From Alloprevotella sp. oral taxon 473 str. F0040 (GTDB taxonomy: Bacteria; Bacteroidota; Bacteroidia; Bacteroidales; Bacteroidaceae): 64,000 nt of DNA. The notes below the pieces were generated by a model. It was not told the DNA's origin. It made no database searches and saw only the letters and a list, made by a program, of their open reading frames with translations. Every line of letters begins with the position of its first letter. Within the stretch, counting starts at the first letter, position 1. The translations under genes and the position numbers were made by a program. The stretch is taken from the NCBI RefSeq assembly GCF_000318095.2, contig NZ_KB290717.1:367930-431929 (forward strand). The letters are read 5' to 3'. Below are positions 44,647 through 53,416 of this stretch, one piece after another.

Positions 44647-47475
44647 TTAGAACGTAAGATTGAGATTGAACGCAATGACAGGCTGCAATGTTCCCGATAG
44701 CCGTCCACTTTCTGGGTCGGATTCGGCATAACTCGTCAAGGTAAAGAGGTTGGAAGCCTGAACTCCACAATAAGCATACTGCACCACATAACCAATTCGC
44801 TGTAATAAGTTGCGCGGAATGCGATAGCGCAAAGAGAGCATCGACAATCTCAAATAGTCGCTTTTGCCAACATTGGTGGAGTTTGCGTATTGAAGCAAGG
44901 TCTGTGAGGCAGAAGAAACGAAGCGAGTGTGATAAACTTTGTTGGCATCTCCTTTGGTCCACCATGTTTTGTCAGTCATTCCTGCCACGGCATTGCGATA
45001 CGCCTCATCGCTCATACGTGCATATTTGTAATTATAACGGCGCACGCCACCTGATACGTAATAAAAATCTGCATCGAGCGTGAAGGATTTCCACTCAAAT
45101 GTCAGTCCAAACGTGCTGGTGTAAGGAGGTGTCGTAAAGCCCAAAGCTACAAAATCGCTGCGTTTGGGATTGTCGTGCAATTTCATTGGATTTCCTTGCG
45201 CCGAAATAAAATTAGGCAATCCCGAGTCTGGGTCAATCCCTGTTGAAGAAAGTCCATAAAGCACATCGTAAGGCTTTCCAACTTCAAAAACAGGCAAAGG
45301 ATCACTATCGTTTAAGTAGAGACGATCTGTGAAATAGAGACTTACTACGCGATTTCTGTTGTAAGACAAAGAGGCGCGAGCCGACAAGCGTACATCTCCA
45401 TGTGAGAGAATGCGATAGTTGGCGGAAATTTCATAACCCTCGTTGCGCAATACCCCAATGTTGCGCGTCATTGTTGTAAATCCATTACTAAGGGGAATGG
45501 GCACATCAAGGAGGGCATTGCTCGTTTGTCGACGATAGAGATTGAAATTGAACGAAAGTTTGCGCCACAATTCAAATGAAAGAGACGCATCATAAGTATC
45601 TGTATGCTCGGCTTTCAGTTGGGAATTATAAAGAGCTTGGAGTTTTAAGAGGCGTGTATCGGAATAGAACTCCGTGTTGTGGTAAGAGAAGGTGCCAATA
45701 GTCGCAGCAGACGACACTCCCGATAAATTTGCTGTTTGTCCCAAAGACACTCGCAGGTTGAGATTACTAACGATGTCTTGCGACTTTAGCCAATCATATT
45801 GTGTGGGTGTCCATCCTAAACCTACAGCCCATGCGGTGTTCCAACGATGGTTTGAAGGAAGTAGGGAAGATGCATCACGCTTGTAGCTTGCAAACAAGTC
45901 GTAGGTGCTCTGAAAAGAATAGCCACCCACGAAGCCTACACCGAATTGTCTGTTCCGCTCTGTCCCACTACTCACAGAAGGTTTACGATTGCCCGTTAAA
46001 GACTGATTGATGAGTGCTGCCGACATCTTGGTTCCTACTCCATATCCGGTTAAACTCGTATTGTCTAAATCGGACTGATAGGCATCGACATTCGCACCAA
46101 GCGTAAGATCATGCACATTGTTCCAGTTTCGGTTGTAGGTCAGGCGAACATTAGCGCTGAGATTTTGCTGCGTATCTTTGGATCGGCTGATGCGCCCACG
46201 TTCATTGGGGCGCGCACCACTCTCACGTTCGCTCCACGCAGTCGAAGGGGTGAAGTTTGTTTCTTCATTAAGCACGAAGTCCAAACCTGCCACTGCATCA
46301 AGACTTAGGTATTCCCAAGGCTTCAAATTGATAGAAGCATTGACGCCTCCACGCTTATCTCCTCCTGTTTTGCTATATTGGTGCAAAAGATCATCTAGAG
46401 TATAGTAGCTGCCTTTGTTACCATACGACCACAATTTGCCACTTCTGCTCTCGTAGGGGTTGAGCAGATAGACAAGATCAGAAGGAGATACGTCTGTGCC
46501 GTTGGGAGTTTCTATTTGACTATATCCCATGTCGGCTCCAACGGATGCGTATCCGATGCGTCCTATTTGCTGGTCAATCGACATCCTTGCCGTGATACGA
46601 TTCGTGCTATTCCCAGGAAGACGCCCTCCTTGACTACTGAAATTGGTAGAAATGTAGTAAGACGTGACTTCATTTCCTCCACGTAAACTGAGGTTGTGCG
46701 ATTGATAGAGATTTGGACGAACAAGTTCTTCAAACCAATCTGTGTCGATATTTGACAAACTGTCCAATACTCGTTGGCCTGCTGCAATGCGCTGCTCTAA
46801 ATCTTGTGCAGTGGGATATGCTCTTCTTATATAGTCTGCGCTATAAAGATAGCCTGGTGCAAGAGGATTTTGCAATCTACGCTCAAACTCTAGCTTCTCT
46901 TTGGTGTGCATCATCTCTACTCCACGACGACCTTGCAAAGTTACTCCCAGATTCATACTGTAGGACGCTGTCAATCGTCCTATGGCATTGCCGCGCTTTG
47001 ACGTAATTTCCACTACCCCATTGGCTGCTTTGATGCCGTAAAGTGCTGTTCCCACAGCGTCTTTCAACACCTTTATTTCGCTTATGTCATTGGGATTGAG
47101 TGTCAGAAAGGCATCAGAAGAAATCACTTTACCATCTAACACATACAAAGGTTCATTAGCGGCATCACCTCGTCGGAGTGAAGAATTACCACGAATACGA
47201 ATTTGTGGTTTTTCGCCCAACTCTCCCCGATTGATAACGACCAAACCGGGCACGCTTCCCTGAAGTGCCATGGACATATCTATCATAGGCTTATTCAACA
47301 ACAGCTTCATATTGACAGTTTGAACGACACCAGATTTAGCACGAATGTCAAGCGCATTGATGTTTGGTCGTGCAGTAACCACCGCTTCATTGAGCTTTCG
47401 TTCGGAAGGCTCCGAAGTTTGTGCATGAAGGGGCAGGATTATGCAAAAGAAACAGGGAATAGCGAGATGACGCAT
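44647..47475 (-). CDS. SusC/RagA-family TonB-dependent outer-membrane receptor
   Basis: A 942-residue barrel receptor. The start at 47475 (MRHLAIPCFFC) gives a proper signal peptide ending PLHAQT; the open frame extends further upstream without one. The plug contains KPQIRIRGNSSLRRGDAANE, PLYVLDGKVISSDAFLTLNP and LKDAVGTALYGIKAANGVVE, the SusC/RagA signature. The usual N-terminal carboxypeptidase-like domain is missing, so the plug begins almost at once after the signal peptide. It pairs with the SusD-like gene and imports a large nutrient using TonB energy. Confidence 0.95.
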   Translation of the reverse strand: MRHLAIPCFFCIILPLHAQTSEPSERKLNEAVVTARPNINALDIRAKSGVVQTVNMKLLLNKPMIDMSMALQGSVPGLVVINRGELGEKPQIRIRGNSSLRRGDAANEPLYVLDGKVISSDAFLTLNPNDISEIKVLKDAVGTALYGIKAANGVVEITSKRGNAIGRLTASYSMNLGVTLQGRRGVEMMHTKEKLEFERRLQNPLAPGYLYSADYIRRAYPTAQDLEQRIAAGQRVLDSLSNIDTDWFEELVRPNLYQSHNLSLRGGNEVTSYYISTNFSSQGGRLPGNSTNRITARMSIDQQIGRIGYASVGADMGYSQIETPNGTDVSPSDLVYLLNPYESRSGKLWSYGNKGSYYTLDDLLHQYSKTGGDKRGGVNASINLKPWEYLSLDAVAGLDFVLNEETNFTPSTAWSERESGARPNERGRISRSKDTQQNLSANVRLTYNRNWNNVHDLTLGANVDAYQSDLDNTSLTGYGVGTKMSAALINQSLTGNRKPSVSSGTERNRQFGVGFVGGYSFQSTYDLFASYKRDASSLLPSNHRWNTAWAVGLGWTPTQYDWLKSQDIVSNLNLRVSLGQTANLSGVSSAATIGTFSYHNTEFYSDTRLLKLQALYNSQLKAEHTDTYDASLSFELWRKLSFNFNLYRRQTSNALLDVPIPLSNGFTTMTRNIGVLRNEGYEISANYRILSHGDVRLSARASLSYNRNRVVSLYFTDRLYLNDSDPLPVFEVGKPYDVLYGLSSTGIDPDSGLPNFISAQGNPMKLHDNPKRSDFVALGFTTPPYTSTFGLTFEWKSFTLDADFYYVSGGVRRYNYKYARMSDEAYRNAVAGMTDKTWWTKGDANKVYHTRFVSSASQTLLQYANSTNVGKSDYLRLSMLSLRYRIPRNLLQRIGYVVQYAYCGVQASNLFTLTSYAESDPESGRLSGTLQPVIAFNLNLTF

Positions 47476-47636
47476 AAAGAAGTATTTCAGTGAAATGGGA
47501 GTAAAACACAGTCCCTCGTGAAAATGATGAGCAATCACAAGGGACATGGTTTTAGATGGTGCAAAGATACGGACTTCTCATTACTCTGAAAATCACTATA
47601 TCTAGCGATTCTGCACCTAATTTGTAAGAGAAATCG

Positions 47637-47681
47637 TTAAAAAAGAAAGGGCAGAAACGGCTAAAACTAGCCATTTCTGCC
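47637..47681 (-). terminator. Terminator of the aroB-EamA operon (minus strand)
   Basis: GGCAGAAACGGCT (47650) and AGCCATTTCTGCC (to 47681) form a 13-bp stem with one G-T pair. On the minus strand it is followed by CTTTCTTTTTT. It lies downstream of the EamA gene. Confidence 0.75.
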
Positions 47682-47688
47682 GAAAACA

Positions 47689-47752
47689 TAGGAGATTTTA
47701 CGATAAACAGGGGGAGATTTAGCAGAAAAGAGTTGAGAATATCACTAGATAT
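47689..47752. repeat. Short degenerate 21-22 base array (array C)
   Basis: Two units, TAGGAGATTTTACG-TAAACA-like (47689-47709) and GGGGGAGATTTAGC-type (47710-47731), then GTTGAGAATATC (47732). Spacing is 21 and 22 bases, and the unit GGAGATT followed by an A-rich end matches arrays A and B. It lies about 215 bases upstream of the SusC-like gene. The remaining interval 47476-47825 contains only this and the terminator. Confidence 0.4.
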
Positions 47753-47825
47753 AATGAGTTGCGCTAGAGATTATCTGACACTTCTGCTTTCTCTACAAAG
47801 AAGAGGCTACGATGCCTCGAAGAAA

Positions 47826-48743
47826 CTACTTGTGTTTTCGCAATACAATGATGAGCACTGCAGAAATGATGAGCATAATGCCTAACACAATGGGTGAAGT
47901 CAGAGATTCGCCCATAAAGACAATACCGAGTAGAATGGCAGTGACTGGCTCCAAAACTCCTAGAACTGCAGTGATCGTGGGGCCAATCATCTTAATAGCA
48001 TGCACCAAAGCCAAGTTGGTAATGACGGTACAAACTAAAGACAACGCAATAAGATTGAGCCATCCACGAGTCGATGGGAGCACTGCGAAGTGCGTAGCCA
48101 TTTCGATCTCACTACGTTCATAAATTATTGTCGCCGCAAAGATAAGAGCACCCAACATCATCACATAGAACGTGAGTTTAGTTGGCGGCATATTAGAGAT
48201 TTTCGAACGATTTACTCGAATAAGATAGAGAGCAAAACAAAGTGCTGATATTATTTCCAACACCACTCCTAATAGTGCAACCTCTCCTTGTCCAGTCCAA
48301 GACAACACAAAAAGACCAGCGACAGCCATCGTGATAGCTAACACAGTGGACATGCGACGTGGCTCATGAAAAAACAGCATCATTGTAAGTGCGGTAAACA
48401 CTGGATACATGAAATGTAGGGTTGTTGCCACTCCACTCGGCATGTAACTATAGCCAGCAATTAAAAAGAGCGCAGCACCATCACTAAGAAAGGCTAGCAA
48501 CGTCAATCGTAAGAACTCTGGAAACGTGATACGAAAGGAAATCCGTTGGAAAAGCATAATGCCAGCTATGACAATAGAAGCAATGCCAAAGCGATAGAAG
48601 AGTATAGTCGCAGACGAAAGTGCTAGACCTTCTGAAGGATGCTGTAATTCCTTTGTAAAGAGAGGTATAAATCCGTAACAAACAGCTGCAGCTAAACCAA
48701 GAATCAAACCTTGACTCGACAACTTCTTAGTAGATGTGCTCAT
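47826..48743 (-). CDS. EamA/DMT-family transporter
   Basis: A 305-residue protein with ten membrane helices in two EamA repeats. Typical segments are GLILGLAAAVCYGFIPLFTK, GVATTLHFMYPVFTALTMML and the second-repeat TITAVLGVLEPVTAILLGIV, with the helix-closing Glu-Pro. DMT exporters handle metabolites, amino acids or drugs; the substrate is not evident. It follows aroB by 59 bases on the minus strand. Confidence 0.92.
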   Translation of the reverse strand: MSTSTKKLSSQGLILGLAAAVCYGFIPLFTKELQHPSEGLALSSATILFYRFGIASIVIAGIMLFQRISFRITFPEFLRLTLLAFLSDGAALFLIAGYSYMPSGVATTLHFMYPVFTALTMMLFFHEPRRMSTVLAITMAVAGLFVLSWTGQGEVALLGVVLEIISALCFALYLIRVNRSKISNMPPTKLTFYVMMLGALIFAATIIYERSEIEMATHFAVLPSTRGWLNLIALSLVCTVITNLALVHAIKMIGPTITAVLGVLEPVTAILLGIVFMGESLTSPIVLGIMLIISAVLIIVLRKHK

Positions 48744-48802
48744 GAATAATGGAAGAAACTATAAATACTATGCACTATATTATCTAAGAAAAGAGACTTA
48801 TC

Positions 48803-49846
48803 CTACCCTTCTCGAATAAAATCTAGGGATTCTTTAATAAAATCATCTGTAGCAGTTTCATCTAAATTAAGCTGCCCTATATCAGAAAGTAATGTAAAGT
48901 TTATCTGTTTACCGATATTTTTTTTGTCATGTCGCATGTGGTCGAGCAAAGCATTGTAATCTTTGCAAGAAATATTAGGGCGACCATAGTGTTCTACCAC
49001 AAATTGAGTAGTCATCCTTAGTATATCTAAAGGAAAATCTTTGAGCAGTACACTTAAATAGAGCTCCCCAACTACCCCCCATGCCACTGCATAGCCGTGA
49101 AGTACTGGGGTTTCTTTGTGAAGTAACACACTCTCTAAGGCATGACCAATAGTATGGCCTAGATTGAGAGACTTTCTCAGTCCTTTCTCTTGCGGATCTT
49201 GCGCCACCACAGACTGCTTGAACGCTATGTTCTCACGCACCATGTCTTGCAGAGCCACAAAATCAGGATTGTCAAGGGAAAATTGCAAATGGCGAGACCA
49301 CATTTCACGATTGCAGAGCAGACTATGTTTCAACATCTCAGCATAACCAGATAAGAGGTTCGGCATATCAAGTGTGCGCAGAAGTTCTGTGCATACAAAA
49401 ACTATCTCTGCCTCTTTAAAAGCTCCGATTTCATTCTTCAGCCCTCCAAAGTTTACTCCTGTTTTTCCACCTACTGCAGCATCCACCATCGCCAAAAGCG
49501 TTGTAGGAACATTGATAAAACGAATACCTCTTTTATAAGTAGCAGCAGCAAAACCACCTAGGTCAGTGAGCATTCCCCCACCGACGTTTATCATTAGGCT
49601 GTGACGAGTAGCAGAAGCTCTCTGTAACCCTCTCCAAACGTCAGAAAGTGTAGCCAAATCTTTGTGAACATCCCCTGCAGTGATTATGATTCTAGAAGAA
49701 TTAGGTGATAATTCTTCTAAAAGTGGTGCACAGAGACGATGAGTGTTGACATCAAAAAGCCAAACAACAGCATCAGGCTTCGGAATTTGCGCGAGCGCAT
49801 GGCGCAAATCTTCAAGCATAGATTGTGCATATACAATAGTCTGCAT
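48803..49846 (-). CDS. aroB: 3-dehydroquinate synthase
   Basis: A 347-residue NAD- and zinc-dependent enzyme, second step of the shikimate pathway. HSLMINVGGGMLTDLGGFAA with the NAD-binding GGG, RFINVPTTLLAMVDAAVGGK and TGVNFGGLKNEIGAF are diagnostic. The zinc ligands lie in SGYAEMLKHSL, NLGHTIGHALES and LHGYAVAWG. Normal length. It is likely cotranscribed with the thioesterase upstream and the EamA gene downstream. Confidence 0.96.
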   Translation of the reverse strand: MQTIVYAQSMLEDLRHALAQIPKPDAVVWLFDVNTHRLCAPLLEELSPNSSRIIITAGDVHKDLATLSDVWRGLQRASATRHSLMINVGGGMLTDLGGFAAATYKRGIRFINVPTTLLAMVDAAVGGKTGVNFGGLKNEIGAFKEAEIVFVCTELLRTLDMPNLLSGYAEMLKHSLLCNREMWSRHLQFSLDNPDFVALQDMVRENIAFKQSVVAQDPQEKGLRKSLNLGHTIGHALESVLLHKETPVLHGYAVAWGVVGELYLSVLLKDFPLDILRMTTQFVVEHYGRPNISCKDYNALLDHMRHDKKNIGKQINFTLLSDIGQLNLDETATDDFIKESLDFIREG

Positions 49847-49902
49847 GGATAGATGTATTATAAACCAGCAATAAAATCTTTGACCGTAAGCTTTAACTCT
49901 AT

Positions 49903-50331
49903 CTATTCAAGGCTTCCCTTGGCTTCGTAGGCTTCAATAGCTGCACGATAATGAGCAGGAATCTCAGTAGAGTGTTGCTCAGCTAAGCTATAACATACCA
50001 TCACCGTCTCAGCTTGACACACCACTCTACCAGTTTTTTGGTTGATGGCGCGTTGGCGTAGCGTAAAACTCTTGTTGCCAAGATGACTGATGCGAGTTTC
50101 CATCACAATTTCATCCTCATAAAAGATGGGCTCTATGAAATCGGCATGAATACTAGCGATAAGCGGCACCACTGGTTGGGTGCGAAAGTCAGGACATAGC
50201 ACTTCCGAAAAATAATTCTCCTTACCGAGGTCGTAAAACGAGAAGTACACGTTGTTGTTGACGTGCTGATACGCATCTAGATCGTTGAAGCGGATCTGAA
50301 TCGGTGTGCGATGATGGAAAGTTTCAGACAT
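49903..50331 (-). CDS. Hotdog-fold acyl-CoA thioesterase (YbgC/FadM-like)
   Basis: A 142-residue single hotdog domain. IRFNDLDAYQHVNNNVYFSF contains the catalytic Asp and the HVNN helix, and the beta-sheet DFIEPIFYEDEIVMETRISH follows. The start at 50331 (MSETFHHRTP) is chosen because the 44 upstream residues of the open frame do not resemble the family. It hydrolyses acyl-CoA or acyl-ACP thioesters; chain length is unknown. Confidence 0.88.
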   Translation of the reverse strand: MSETFHHRTPIQIRFNDLDAYQHVNNNVYFSFYDLGKENYFSEVLCPDFRTQPVVPLIASIHADFIEPIFYEDEIVMETRISHLGNKSFTLRQRAINQKTGRVVCQAETVMVCYSLAEQHSTEIPAHYRAAIEAYEAKGSLE

Positions 50332-50399
50332 AAATTTGAAGAGAAGTATAGCAGGAGCCATAGGCTCTCTGTGACAATTGGTCGGAATTGAGATAATGT

Positions 50400-50687
50400 T
50401 TAGCGATTCATCCCGAAATCTCGTGCTACAGAACGGCAACGTCCGGCATCGGGCACTAGACACATGCGTTCATCATCGAGCACGCACAAATCGCGCAAAG
50501 CATAAATGCCTTGCTCTTCGTCCGTGCGATGACTGCCCACACTCCTAAAGAGATGGTTGCGCGCATCTAAAATTTGTACCGCCTCTTGACAATAATCAGG
50601 ATCAACTGCCGAATTGCGCAGTGCAGCACCGACATAATCGAGTAGTGCTTGCACAAATTCTTCTTGATAAGACGTAGTAAAGTTCAT
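50400..50687 (-). CDS. Hypothetical protein, 95 residues
   Basis: I do not recognise this protein. It is largely helical at the N-terminus (TTSYQEEFVQALLDYVGAAL) and has a beta-like region with YALRDLCVLDDERMCLVPDA. There is no signal peptide or membrane segment. Its stop lies 68 bases before the thioesterase start, and it starts 22 bases after the next gene upstream, so a small operon is likely. Coding is supported by its position and tight spacing. Confidence 0.6.
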   Translation of the reverse strand: MNFTTSYQEEFVQALLDYVGAALRNSAVDPDYCQEAVQILDARNHLFRSVGSHRTDEEQGIYALRDLCVLDDERMCLVPDAGRCRSVARDFGMNR

Positions 50688-50709
50688 ACAATGGACGATA
50701 AGAAAAGGA

Positions 50710-51417
50710 TTATCGCAAAAGAATCTTGAGAAAGTTATCGTAACTTTGATCTAAACGCGACAATTCGTAAGGAGGCATCTGCAGAGAAAACGTACCAGGC
50801 AGCGTTCCTAAGTCAAAATATCGCTGAAGTATTGCAGCTAAATTGAAGGAAGTCTTGTCTCCTTTGCGAATTAACTCCACAGCGATGCGACGTAGATAAG
50901 ATAAATCAGCATCCATCTGTTTAAGTGCTCTAAATAGAAGAAAATAACAAGCTGGTGTTCCTACTCGAAAAAAGGACATCACACGAACATGCTCGGTGTC
51001 CTCTTCTCGAAACAACGTAGCCATCAGCCTTTCTACCCCAACAGGATCCTCCATCAAGGGAAGAAAGGCCTCTAACATCTTACGCCTGTCAATTGCTGTG
51101 GCTTCTTCTTGTGCAAAACTACGAAAATCGGAACTATCAAAAGCTAGTTTCTGACGTTTATTCAAAGCGACCACCACCTTTATCAGCGTACCCACATAAG
51201 CTTTGGCATTATCCACCGCCAAAACACGGAAGAACCCCCAAAATTCTTCTTCTGAAAGTACGCGCCACACCTCCATCTGTCCAAGATACTGGCTTGCTGT
51301 GCGAAAATCAGCGTTGCGCAGTGCTGACAACGTCGCACAAAGTCCTTCTGCATTCCGCTGTTCGATGAATGCAGAAATGCGTTGTCGCAACTGAACAGTA
51401 TGAGAGAGGGCGGGCAT
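50710..51417 (-). CDS. Hypothetical helical protein, 235 residues
   Basis: No family recognised. The sequence is almost entirely helical, with repeated Leu/Arg/Asp-rich segments such as TLIKVVVALNKRQKLAF and DLSYLRRIAVELIRKGDKTS, suggesting an all-alpha, perhaps HEAT-like fold. No signal peptide. I start at 51417 (MPALSHTVQL); the frame opens 66 bases earlier, but that extension is poor. It probably forms an operon with the 95-residue protein. Confidence 0.6.
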   Translation of the reverse strand: MPALSHTVQLRQRISAFIEQRNAEGLCATLSALRNADFRTASQYLGQMEVWRVLSEEEFWGFFRVLAVDNAKAYVGTLIKVVVALNKRQKLAFDSSDFRSFAQEEATAIDRRKMLEAFLPLMEDPVGVERLMATLFREEDTEHVRVMSFFRVGTPACYFLLFRALKQMDADLSYLRRIAVELIRKGDKTSFNLAAILQRYFDLGTLPGTFSLQMPPYELSRLDQSYDNFLKILLR

Positions 51418-51548
51418 AATAACGAGGATTTCCTTCAGAATGATGAAAAGAACTGGGGGAAAATCGTCTTTTGAGGACACCATCCATTGGTTCTAATTTC
51501 TTTACAAGGAAGTGCGCCACCCAACCACCCTAGTGAAGAGCATGATGG

Positions 51549-52970
51549 CTAGCGAAGTTCGAGCTGCACCACATTCTCTACGTGGTGCGTTTGTGGGAAC
51601 ATGTCCACAGGCTGCACTTTTACCACACGATACTTCTCATCAAGCAATTGGAGATCGCGGGCTTGTGTGGCAGGATTGCAAGACACATAAACAATGCGTT
51701 GGGGAGATGCGTTCAATATCACGTTGACCACATCAGCGTGCATACCAGCGCGTGGAGGGTCTGTGATGATAACTTCAGGACGACCATGCTGTGCAATGAA
51801 ATCATCAGTGAGAATATCCTTCATGTCTCCAGCATAAAACAGCGTTTTGTCTGCAAGTCCATTGAGCTCAGCATTGACTTTTGCATCTTCAATAGCCTCA
51901 GGCACATATTCGATGCCCACGACAAAGCGCGCTTGCTTGGCTACGAAGTTGGCGATTGTGCCAGTACCTGTATAAAGGTCATACACTAATTCATTGCCTG
52001 TGAGCCCAGCAAATTCACGCGTCACCTTATAAAGTTCGTAGGCTTGCTCAGAATTGGTTTGATAAAAGCTCTTTGGACCGACCTTGAAACGGAGACCTTC
52101 CATCTCTTCATAGATAAAATCTGTGCCGCTATAGGTGATAACGTCCAAATCTCCAATCGTATCGTTGCATTTGGTGTTGTTTACATAGAGCAACGAAGAG
52201 ATTTGTGGGAAAGTCTCGTGCAAGAAGCCCATCACCTTCAGCGCATCCTCGCGCTCTTTATCGGTGGTAATGCAGAACTGAACGAGAAGCATGATTTCTC
52301 CTGTGGAGGCAGTGCGCAACATAATATTGCGAAGCAAACCGCGATTGTTGCGAAGATCGTAAAACTCTAAGTTTTGCTCAATGGCAAAAGTACGGAGCTG
52401 GTTGCGAATCTGATTATTGATATCGGTCATCAAGTGACATTCATCAATATCTAGGATTTTATCGAATGCACCTGGGATATGGAAACCCACTGCATTCATC
52501 TGATCAAACTTTTCTCCGCTTTTCACCTGCTCAAGTGTGAGCCACTTCTTGTTGGAAAAGCCAAACTCAAGTTTGTTTCTATACTCTTTCGTACGCTTTG
52601 AACCTAAGATAGGCATGCACTCTGGGAGTTCCACCTTGCCAATACGCGTGAGGTTATCCATCACTTGCTTTTGCTTGTAACGCAGTTGCTCTTCATAGGG
52701 CAAGATTTGCCATTTACAACCGCCGCAAACTCCATAGTGAGGACAAAAAGCTGCCGTGCGTTGCTGACTATATTCGTGGATTTTCACCGCCTCAGCCTCC
52801 GCGTAGCTGTGTTTCTTGCGACGAAGCTGAAGATCTACCACATCACCGGGTACGACATAGGGAACGAAGATAGCAAGACCATCGACTTTCACGAGGGCTT
52901 TGCCTTCTGCTGCAACATCTGTGATGAGAACTTTTTCGAGGAGTGGGAGCGGTTTCTTTTTACGAGCCAT
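51549..52970 (-). CDS. rlmD: 23S rRNA (uracil-5-)-methyltransferase, RlmD/RumA family
   Basis: A 473-residue SAM-dependent enzyme that makes 5-methyluridine in 23S rRNA. An N-terminal TRAM domain is followed by the iron-sulfur cysteines in CPHYGVCGGCKW. The Rossmann fold has LVYDLYTGTGTIANFVAKQA. The catalytic region has IITDPPRAGMHADVVN and VYVSCNPATQARDLQLL with the nucleophilic Cys. The start at 52970 (MARKKKPLPL) is supported by a basic, family-like N-terminus. Exact target site (1939 or another uridine) cannot be set from sequence alone, so the symbol is provisional. Confidence 0.88.
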   Translation of the reverse strand: MARKKKPLPLLEKVLITDVAAEGKALVKVDGLAIFVPYVVPGDVVDLQLRRKKHSYAEAEAVKIHEYSQQRTAAFCPHYGVCGGCKWQILPYEEQLRYKQKQVMDNLTRIGKVELPECMPILGSKRTKEYRNKLEFGFSNKKWLTLEQVKSGEKFDQMNAVGFHIPGAFDKILDIDECHLMTDINNQIRNQLRTFAIEQNLEFYDLRNNRGLLRNIMLRTASTGEIMLLVQFCITTDKEREDALKVMGFLHETFPQISSLLYVNNTKCNDTIGDLDVITYSGTDFIYEEMEGLRFKVGPKSFYQTNSEQAYELYKVTREFAGLTGNELVYDLYTGTGTIANFVAKQARFVVGIEYVPEAIEDAKVNAELNGLADKTLFYAGDMKDILTDDFIAQHGRPEVIITDPPRAGMHADVVNVILNASPQRIVYVSCNPATQARDLQLLDEKYRVVKVQPVDMFPQTHHVENVVQLELR

Positions 52971-53191
52971 AAATGATTTTTGATTTAGCTGCAAAGGTAC
53001 ACTTTTTTCTCGGTCTGACCAAAGCGAAAAGGCTTCACGAGGGGAAAACAATTGTTTTCAAAGCAAACCATTCCTAGAGGGGTGCTCCCCCCTCGGATAA
53101 TCCTAGAGAATCTTAGGACTATTTTGCCACTGCACGACTTATTCAAACGCGAAAAACTAAGACAACTCCCCAAAGCGTTCTAGAATTATTT

Positions 53192-53236
53192 AGCTCGAAC
53201 TTTCCACTATCAGCAGCAGAAAGTTCGAGCTATTTT
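53192..53236 (+). terminator. Orphan intrinsic-terminator-like hairpin
   Basis: AGCTCGAACTTTC (53192-53204) and GAAAGTTCGAGCT (53219-53231) are perfect complements around a 14-base loop, followed on the plus strand by ATTTTTA. There is no plus-strand gene upstream for several kilobases, so it may end a small RNA. Confidence 0.5.
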
Positions 53237-53267
53237 TACATCATCCGCAACCTTTTATACTCAAAAC

Positions 53268-53416
53268 TAGGAGTCAAAGTCAGAAACGTAGGACTTTTTC
53301 TTCAGAAACGTCAAAGAAGAATTCAAAAACATCGGAGATTCTCCCAAAAACGTGGGAGTTTTTTGGATTTTTCTCGGACATTTTCTCACGAACTTAGGAG
53401 AAAACCCAAATAATCA
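53268..53416. repeat. Degenerate tandem array, 21-22 base period (array B)
   Basis: Seven units start at 53268, 53289, 53311, 53332, 53353, 53374 and 53395, spaced 21 or 22 bases. Openings are TAGGAG, TAGGAC, TCAAAG, TCGGAG, TGGGAG, TCGGAC and TAGGAG. Most units close with an A-run and CG (CAGAAACG, CAGAAACG, CAAAAACA, CAAAAACG). The fourth unit shares TCGGAGATTCTC with array A 10 kb away. It is the clearest of the arrays. Confidence 0.7.

Noticed and set aside
36410-47475. Polysaccharide utilisation locus
   Set aside because: The SusCD pair is present, but no glycoside hydrolase, polysaccharide lyase, sulfatase or hybrid two-component regulator accompanies it.
53268-53416. CRISPR array
   Set aside because: The units are contiguous and degenerate with a 21-22 base period; there are no identical repeats separated by unique spacers, and no cas genes.
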